A stretch of DNA of 64,000 nucleotides from Alcanivorax sp. (GTDB lineage Bacteria > Pseudomonadota > Gammaproteobacteria > Pseudomonadales > Alcanivoracaceae). Under the pieces are notes generated by a model. The model was not told the origin of the DNA. It ran no database searches and was given only the letters and a program-made list of their open reading frames with translations. The translations under genes and the position numbers were made by a program. Positions 59,214-64,000 of the stretch are shown here, in pieces. The stretch lies in assembly GCA_017794945.1 (NCBI GenBank), contig CP051239.1, forward strand, positions 372,001 through 436,000, written 5' to 3'. The first letter of the stretch is position 1; every line of letters starts with the position of its first letter.

Positions 59214-59873
59214 TTGCTCACCCGCCTGCCCCGCTGGGTGGAGGTCGGCGCTTTTTTGCTGGCCTTTCTCGCCGGCAGCGTCAACGCCGTGGGACTGCTG
59301 GGTTTCAGCCACCAGTCGGTGTCGCACCTGACCGGCACCACCTCGTTGCTGGGGCTGGCGCTGGCGGATCTGGCGCTGACCCAGGCCGGCCACCTGCTGC
59401 TCACCCTGATCAGCTTCCTGGCCGGCGCGGCCCTGAGCGGCGTGCTGATCCCTAGCTCCGCCCTGAAACTGGGCCGGCATTACGGGTTTTCATTGCTGAT
59501 CGAAGCCGCGCTACTGGTGATGGCGATGCTGACCCTGCAACAGGGCAGCGATCTGGAGGTGTATCTGGCGTCCATGGCCTGCGGCCTGCAGAACGCCATG
59601 GTGACCACCTACAGCGGCTCGATTATCCGCACCACCCACCTGTCGGGTATCTTCACCGACCTGGGTATCATGCTCGGCAATCGGCTGCGCGGCGTGCCGA
59701 TTAACGGGCGACGGCTGTTGCTGTTTCTGTTGTTGATCGGCGGGTTTGTGGTTGGCGGCCTGGTCGGCACCTTGCTGTTTCGTGAGCTGCACTTTACCGC
59801 GTTGTTGATGCCGGCAGGGTTGGCGGTGTTTTTGGCGGTGGTGTATTGGGAGTATGCGCGGCGGTATCGGTGA
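59214..59873 (+). CDS. YoaK/DUF1275-family membrane protein
   Basis: A 219-residue protein with about six membrane spans (VEVGAFLLAFLAGSVNAVGLL at the start; LLLFLLLIGGFVVGGLVGTLLF; ALLMPAGLAVFLAVVYW at the end) and the family motif GLQNAMVTTYSGSIIRTTHLSGIFTDLGI. Transport function is presumed, not proven. TTG 59214 with AAGGA 7 bases upstream is chosen because the family N-terminus starts there and a likely -10 box TATGAT (59175-59180) lies between it and the upstream ATG at 59100. Confidence 0.83.
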   Translation: MLTRLPRWVEVGAFLLAFLAGSVNAVGLLGFSHQSVSHLTGTTSLLGLALADLALTQAGHLLLTLISFLAGAALSGVLIPSSALKLGRHYGFSLLIEAALLVMAMLTLQQGSDLEVYLASMACGLQNAMVTTYSGSIIRTTHLSGIFTDLGIMLGNRLRGVPINGRRLLLFLLLIGGFVVGGLVGTLLFRELHFTALLMPAGLAVFLAVVYWEYARRYR

Positions 59874-59920
59874 GGGCTCTGGGATAGGGCTCTGGGACCC
59901 TGCCGGGCGGCTTTGCCGCC

Positions 59921-59949
59921 CTTTCGCGGGCGGGGCCCGCTCCCACAGG
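59921..59949 (+). repeat. REP-like hairpin (copy 4)
   Basis: CTTTCGCGGGCGGGGCCCGC followed by TCCCACAGG. Same layout as the copy at 18061. It lies between the YoaK-like gene and the convergent cysH 3' end, 16 bases before the cysH stop, and could act as a bidirectional transcript end. Confidence 0.75.
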
Positions 59950-59964
59950 CCCGCCGCGTCAGGG

Positions 59965-60675
59965 TTAGAGGTGGATGCCGCACTCGGTTTTGGAGGAGCC
60001 CTGCCAGCGGCCTTCGCGGCCTTCGCCTTTCCAGGTGCAGTGGCTGCAGCCGATGGAGTGGTAGCCTTCCTCGACCAGCGGGTGGAACGGCAGGTCGTGG
60101 TCGGCGATGTAGGCGTCGCGCTGCTCGCGGGTGACGTCGATCATCGGGTTGAACTTGATCATGCCACGACGCTCTTCGAACACTTCCAGGCCGGCGCGAT
60201 GCTCGGTCTGCCAGCCCATCAGGCTGGAGATCCACAGGTCGTAGTGCTCCTTGGCGTCTTCCAGGGGCTGGACCTTGTTCACCTGGCAGCACAGATCGGG
60301 ATCAGTGCGCCACATCTGTTCGTCCTGGGTGATCTGGTGCTGGCGCTCGTCGGCGCGCAGGTCGATGACGTCCAGGTTGAAGCGCTCGATCAGGTATTCC
60401 TTGTACTCCAGGGTTTCCTCGAAGTGGTAGCCGGTGTCGATGAAGTGAATCTTCTGTTCCGGGCGGATCGAGGAAATGATGTGCAGGAAGTAGGCGGAGG
60501 TGGCCGCGAACGAGGAAGTCACCATGATCTTGTCCGGGGCGAAATCCTGATAGACACGGCGGATACGCGCCTCGAAGTCCAGCTCCCGGTATTCCCGGTT
60601 GAGGTCATCGATGGCGTCGCGGGACAGACCGGCGCTGTTGTTGCCGACCCGTGTGATCAACTGCGCGTTACCCAT
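59965..60675 (-). CDS. cysH: Phosphoadenylyl/adenylyl-sulfate reductase (Fe-S type)
   Basis: A 236-residue enzyme that reduces activated sulfate (APS or PAPS) to sulfite. The adenine/phosphate region has DKIMVTSSFAATSAYFLHII and HFIDTGYHFEETLEY; the catalytic C-terminal motif is KTECGIHL. Cysteine pairs CC in DPDLCCQVNKVQPL and CxxC in GCSHCTW are those of the [4Fe-4S] APS reductase group, absent from the E. coli PAPS enzyme, so APS use is likely. ATG 60675 follows AAGGAAAGG; upstream codons are not conserved. Confidence 0.92.
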   Translation of the reverse strand: MGNAQLITRVGNNSAGLSRDAIDDLNREYRELDFEARIRRVYQDFAPDKIMVTSSFAATSAYFLHIISSIRPEQKIHFIDTGYHFEETLEYKEYLIERFNLDVIDLRADERQHQITQDEQMWRTDPDLCCQVNKVQPLEDAKEHYDLWISSLMGWQTEHRAGLEVFEERRGMIKFNPMIDVTREQRDAYIADHDLPFHPLVEEGYHSIGCSHCTWKGEGREGRWQGSSKTECGIHL

Positions 60676-60923
60676 GGTGTGCCTTTCCTTCTGTCCTGAC
60701 TTCGTCTGAGTAGGCAATGATAAGGGCGTTGATCCCATTTAAAAGAAATATATGGTGCTACTTTTATTCTATAAAGGAATATAACGCGCCGATGGCGGGC
60801 GCCCTGCCCGGCTTTACACAATTTGATGCCCCTGAAGGAGAAACTCTTGGCTTTCCTCCTGTCACACCTGCCAGGACGCATCGGGAAACGCGTCTTAAAA
60901 CTGTATTGGATAGGAGAAGCTCC

Positions 60924-61358
60924 ATGAAAAAGCCTCTGATGTCATTGTCCGCTCTTCTTCTCGCCGCCGGCGTGACCGGTGCCGCTTTCGCCCAGCAGGG
61001 CACACCCCAGCAACAGGGTCAGCAAGGCGCGGCTCAGCAGGGCCAACCGCCGGCGCAGCAGGCGCCGCAGGGCCAACCCAATCCGGCTCTGGGTGACGCT
61101 TCCGATATCACCGACGAGGAAGTGAAGAAGTTCGCCGACGCCCAGGCCAAAGTGGAACAGGTGAAAGGCGAGTACCAGAGCCAGGTTCAGGCGGCTTCCG
61201 AGGATCCGCAGAAAGCCATGGACGTGCAGCGTGAAGCGCAGCAGGAAATGGTCAAGGCGGTGAAGGAGACCGGCCTGGACGTGCGCAAATACAACCAGAT
61301 CGCGCAGCTGGCGCAGTACGACACCGATCTGCGCGAGCGTATTCAGGAAAAGATGTAA
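60924..61358 (+). CDS. DUF4168 secreted protein
   Basis: A 144-residue exported protein: signal peptide about 1-23 (LLLAAGVTGAAFAQ), a Gln/Pro/Ala-rich linker (about 24-52) and a helical DUF4168 domain (DITDEEVKKFADAQAKVEQVK ... MDVQREAQQEMVKAVKETGLDVRKYNQIAQLAQYD). Function is unknown; relatives are small periplasmic proteins. ATG 60924 has TAGGAG 9 bases upstream. A GC-rich hairpin terminator follows at 61397. Confidence 0.88.
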   Translation: MKKPLMSLSALLLAAGVTGAAFAQQGTPQQQGQQGAAQQGQPPAQQAPQGQPNPALGDASDITDEEVKKFADAQAKVEQVKGEYQSQVQAASEDPQKAMDVQREAQQEMVKAVKETGLDVRKYNQIAQLAQYDTDLRERIQEKM

Positions 61359-61396
61359 GCCCGGTTCCGCCCGGCACCGCCGGGCCGTGACCCTTG

Positions 61397-61425
61397 GAAC
61401 CCCGCCACGGCGGGGTTCTTTCGTT
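61397..61425 (+). terminator. Terminator of the DUF4168 gene
   Basis: GAACCCCGCC and GGCGGGGTTC form a perfect 10-bp stem with a 2-base AC centre, followed by TTTCGTTT. It lies 39 bases after the stop. Confidence 0.9.
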
Positions 61426-61478
61426 TCTGTTCACGTGCACAATGGCTTCATGCCCGGAACCTGGGGAGGGGAAAACGG

Positions 61479-63248
61479 ATGCATGAGGACCAGGGCGACG
61501 ACAGCGCCCGCCACACCGAACAACTGTCGGCGCTGACACTGTTGATGTACCAGGCCGCCCAGGATCCGGAACGCTGGGCGGAAATGACCGCCCTGCTCCG
61601 CGAAGCCGCCATTCCGTTCGAGGACGACCGGCTCTACCAGCAACCGACCCGGCGACGTCGCCTGCTCGACGCCCTGGTGCCCCATGTGGAACAGGCGCTG
61701 CGTCTCGGCGAGCAGATGGAGCGCACCCGGGAAACCCGCGACCTGGCGGTGGCCACGCTGGAGCGCCTGCCCATCGGCATCGCGGTGGTGGACGCCCGGC
61801 TCAATATCATCACGCTCAACCGCATCGCCGCCAGCGCGCTCAGCGACAGCGAGGTGCTCAGCAATCACCAGGGGCGCCTGCGCATCAACAACCGCCGCCA
61901 ACACCAGGCGCTGCACGAGGCCCTGGCGCGCTGCCTGGAACAGGGCAGCCACCATGCCCTGCCGCTGACCGAGCCGGCCACCGGAGTGACGGTCTCCTTG
62001 CTGGTGTGCCCGAGCCGCACCGTGGACATGGAGGACCCGGAGCGTCCGGCGGCGACCCTGTTCCTTTCCCACTCCAACCTGGACAACCTGGTGGATGAGG
62101 CCCTGTTGGGCGACCTCTACGACCTGACGCCGGCGGAGAGTAAAGTGGCCAAGGGCCTGGTCAGCGGCCACACCCTGGACCGCATCGCCGACGACGCCCA
62201 GGTGGCGCCGGCCACGGTGCGCGCGCAATTGAAGTCGGTGTTCCGCAAGACCGACACCGGCCGCCAGGCGGAACTGGTCTCCGTGATTCTGTCCGGGCTG
62301 GCGCCGCTGGCGCCGCGCCCCGCCGAGCGCACGCCGGCGGCCCGCCCGGAGCCGCCACTGGACCTGCCGGCCCTGGAGAGCAGCGGCGGTGGGCAGCTCA
62401 CTACCCACGACGGCCGCGCCCTGCGCTTCCACCAGTACGGGAACGCCGACGGCACCCCGGTGATTTTCCTCCACAGCGTGCGCGGGTCCCGGTTGGAAGT
62501 GCCCGGCGGCGCCGACATCCTGCATCAACTGAACCTGCGGCTGATCGTGCCGGACCGGGCCGGCTACGGCCTATCCGACCCGCTCAAGGACCGAAGCATT
62601 GACGACCTGGTGAGCGATCTGGAACGGCTGACCGAGCACCTGGGCATCGACCGTTTTCATTTGTTGGGCTATTCCTTGGGCGGCTTTCTCGCGCTGCATT
62701 GCGCCAGCCAACTGGGCGACCGGGTGCGGCGGCTGGGCCTGGTGTCGGCGCTGGGCCCCACCCACCTGAGCGGTGACGCCGACCCGATGCGTGGGCTGTT
62801 CCGGATGGTGGTGGGGGTCGCCGACCGGGCACCGGACCTGATGGAGAACGTGCTCAACCTGGTGGCGCGAGGGCTGATCAAGAACCCGGATAAGCATCTG
62901 CGCCGCTTCGTCACTTTCACCAGCCCGGCGGACGCGCCGGTGTTCGCCCAGCAGCGCCACCGGGACGCCTATGTGAAAGCGGTGAAAGAAGCCTACCGCA
63001 ACGGCTGCCAGGGTTTCGTCGAGGATCTGCGTGCGGTGGCCCGGGCCCCGGAGCCGGACGCCGCTTCACTCACCATGCCGGTGTTTCTCTGGCACGGCGA
63101 GCGGGACGGCCAGGTGCCGGTGGCCCAGGCGCTGGCGGTGGAGCAATGGCTGCCCAACAGCCGCCTGACCCTGGAACCGGACGGCGGCCATTTCTTCGTG
63201 TACGACCGCTGGCGGGACATCCTGACCCGCTTCATGGACGCGGAGTAA
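61479..63248 (+). CDS. LuxR-type HTH / alpha-beta hydrolase fusion protein
   Basis: A 589-residue fusion. Residues about 85-205 look like a PAS-type sensor (LERLPIGIAVVDARLNIITLNRIAASALSD). A LuxR-type helix-turn-helix follows at about 210-270 (YDLTPAESKVAKGLVSGHTLDRIADDAQVAPATVRAQLKSVFRKTD). The C-terminal half (about 300-589) is an alpha/beta hydrolase with nucleophile Ser in LLGYSLGGFLAL, Asp in WHGERDGQVPV and His in PDGGHFFVYD. So a complete hydrolase is attached to a DNA-binding sensor. Natural idea: regulation gated by hydrolysis of, or binding to, a small ester or lactone. Not part of an operon. Confidence 0.85.
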   Translation: MHEDQGDDSARHTEQLSALTLLMYQAAQDPERWAEMTALLREAAIPFEDDRLYQQPTRRRRLLDALVPHVEQALRLGEQMERTRETRDLAVATLERLPIGIAVVDARLNIITLNRIAASALSDSEVLSNHQGRLRINNRRQHQALHEALARCLEQGSHHALPLTEPATGVTVSLLVCPSRTVDMEDPERPAATLFLSHSNLDNLVDEALLGDLYDLTPAESKVAKGLVSGHTLDRIADDAQVAPATVRAQLKSVFRKTDTGRQAELVSVILSGLAPLAPRPAERTPAARPEPPLDLPALESSGGGQLTTHDGRALRFHQYGNADGTPVIFLHSVRGSRLEVPGGADILHQLNLRLIVPDRAGYGLSDPLKDRSIDDLVSDLERLTEHLGIDRFHLLGYSLGGFLALHCASQLGDRVRRLGLVSALGPTHLSGDADPMRGLFRMVVGVADRAPDLMENVLNLVARGLIKNPDKHLRRFVTFTSPADAPVFAQQRHRDAYVKAVKEAYRNGCQGFVEDLRAVARAPEPDAASLTMPVFLWHGERDGQVPVAQALAVEQWLPNSRLTLEPDGGHFFVYDRWRDILTRFMDAE

Positions 63249-63252
63249 GGGC

Positions 63253-64000
63253 CTAGAAGCTGACGCGCATGCCCAGCCAGTAGCGGCGGCCGTCTTCCAC
63301 GTAGCCGTACTCGTCCTGGAAGATCTCCTTGTCGGCGACGTTGTAGACGCCGGTGTTCAAGGTGGCCTGGGGCGTCAGCTTAAAGGCCAGGCCGGCGTCC
63401 ACCAGGGTGTTCGAGGGCGCCACGATGCTGCTGCTTGAAGGCCCGGTGACCGGTTGGCTTTCCTCGCCGCGATACCGCACCGCCAGCCAGGGCGCCAGCC
63501 GGGTGGTCACGCGCCAATCCGCCTGCAGGCTGGCCAGATGCTTGGGAATCTGATTCAGGGGTTGGCCCTTGTACTCCCCGGACTTTTGCTCGGAATCCGT
63601 GTAGGTGTAGCTGAGGGTCAGGTCCAGGGTGCGCGCCAGCGTGGTGGACACGGCGGCTTCCACGCCCTCGGTCACGGCTTCATCCACGTTCACCCGGTAG
63701 GTGGGGTCGGACCCGAACTGGTTGGGACCGTCGGTGCAGATGCTGATCGGGCAGGCCACGCGGGTGATCTTGTCCTTGAAGTCGTTGTGGAACACGGTGA
63801 CGTTGGCCTGCAGGTCGCGGCCGGCGTTGAAGTACAGCCCCAGCTCCTTGTTCACCGAGGTTTCGGGTTCCAGATCCGGGTTGCCGTAGATGTTACCGCC
63901 ACGGCTTACCTGCCCCCAGTCCGCGGTCAGTTCACGCAGGGCCGGCGAGCGGAAACCGGTGGAGACACCGCCCTTCAGAGTCCAGCGCGGGGCCATGCCC
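63253..64000 (-). CDS. TonB-dependent receptor, C-terminal part (cut by window edge)
   Basis: At least 248 residues of a FepA/CirA-type outer-membrane barrel: STGFRSPALRELTADWGQVSRGGN, GNPDLEPETSVNKELGLYF (the conserved NP-L-PE block), then repeated beta-strands and the end YNVADKEIFQDEYGYVEDGRRYWLGMRVSF with terminal Phe. The loop with two Cys (CPISICTDG) resembles extracellular loops of enterobactin/colicin-type receptors. Signal peptide, plug and start lie right of the window. Its stop is 4 bases after the end of the convergent fusion gene. Confidence 0.88.
   Translation of the reverse strand, partial: GMAPRWTLKGGVSTGFRSPALRELTADWGQVSRGGNIYGNPDLEPETSVNKELGLYFNAGRDLQANVTVFHNDFKDKITRVACPISICTDGPNQFGSDPTYRVNVDEAVTEGVEAAVSTTLARTLDLTLSYTYTDSEQKSGEYKGQPLNQIPKHLASLQADWRVTTRLAPWLAVRYRGEESQPVTGPSSSSIVAPSNTLVDAGLAFKLTPQATLNTGVYNVADKEIFQDEYGYVEDGRRYWLGMRVSF

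Noticed and set aside
60717..60923. Longer N-terminus for the DUF4168 protein
   Set aside because: The upstream frame is open, but the clear signal peptide and ribosome binding site support the start at 60924.

Overview
The window looks like chromosomal DNA from a GC-rich marine-type gammaproteobacterium, most likely Alcanivoracaceae (Alcanivorax/Alloalcanivorax). The basis is gene order and protein style: rpoE-rseA-rseB-rseC-mucD, lepA-lepB-DUF4845-rnc-era-recO-pdxJ, mazG-relA-rlmD-cysM-barA, nadB/sdhE/ygfX/ygfZ, prfB-lysS and fadBA. No rRNA or tRNA gene and no CRISPR array was recognised.

Layout. 1-6350 is a pile-up of mobile DNA: the 5' end of a group II intron sitting directly behind a transcription terminator, the 3' stump of a porin gene, an intact phosphate-selective-type porin, and an ISPpu12-like ISL3-family element (merR, cation-efflux gene, lspA, frameshifted transposase) that has itself been hit by a complete IS481-family element with clean inverted repeats and a 7-bp target duplication. 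6449-15635 holds housekeeping and regulatory genes (mazG, relA, rlmD, a PolB-like exonuclease, cysM, barA/gacS), then selO. 17191-28000 is a long minus-strand block: the RNase III/Era/RecO/PdxJ segment, signal peptidase I, LepA, and the sigma-E operon with its anti-sigma factors and MucD protease. In this copy a deletion has joined era to recO, so era has no stop of its own, recO lacks its N-terminus, and one reading frame runs from era into pdxJ. 28141-43798 carries nadB, sdhE/ygfX, ygfZ, a nitronate monooxygenase, an enoyl-CoA hydratase-type hydrolase, ung, a TetR regulator, lysS, prfB (with the classical RF2 programmed frameshift), recJ and the fatty acid oxidation operon fadBA.

43890-48833 is an accessory island behind fadA: a parDE toxin-antitoxin pair, a decayed thiolase 3' fragment, an AT-rich retron of the St85/Sen2 type (msr-msd RNA, nucleoside-deoxyribosyltransferase-like effector, reverse transcriptase) and a NERD-domain helicase. 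This is the most likely phage-defence content of the window.

49081-63996 carries an SRPBCC protein, a lipoprotein of unknown function, an lpoB-ycfL type outer-membrane lipoprotein operon (last gene frameshifted in a G7 tract), a TonB siderophore receptor, the ABC-F protein YbiT, a YoaK-like membrane protein, an Fe-S type cysH, a DUF4168 secreted protein, an unusual LuxR-HTH/alpha-beta-hydrolase fusion, and the C-terminal part of a second TonB receptor cut by the window edge.

Several repeat families lie between genes: four REP-like hairpins, three copies of a larger nested-hairpin element with variable perfect arms and a conserved core, and two inverted repeats built from heptamers.
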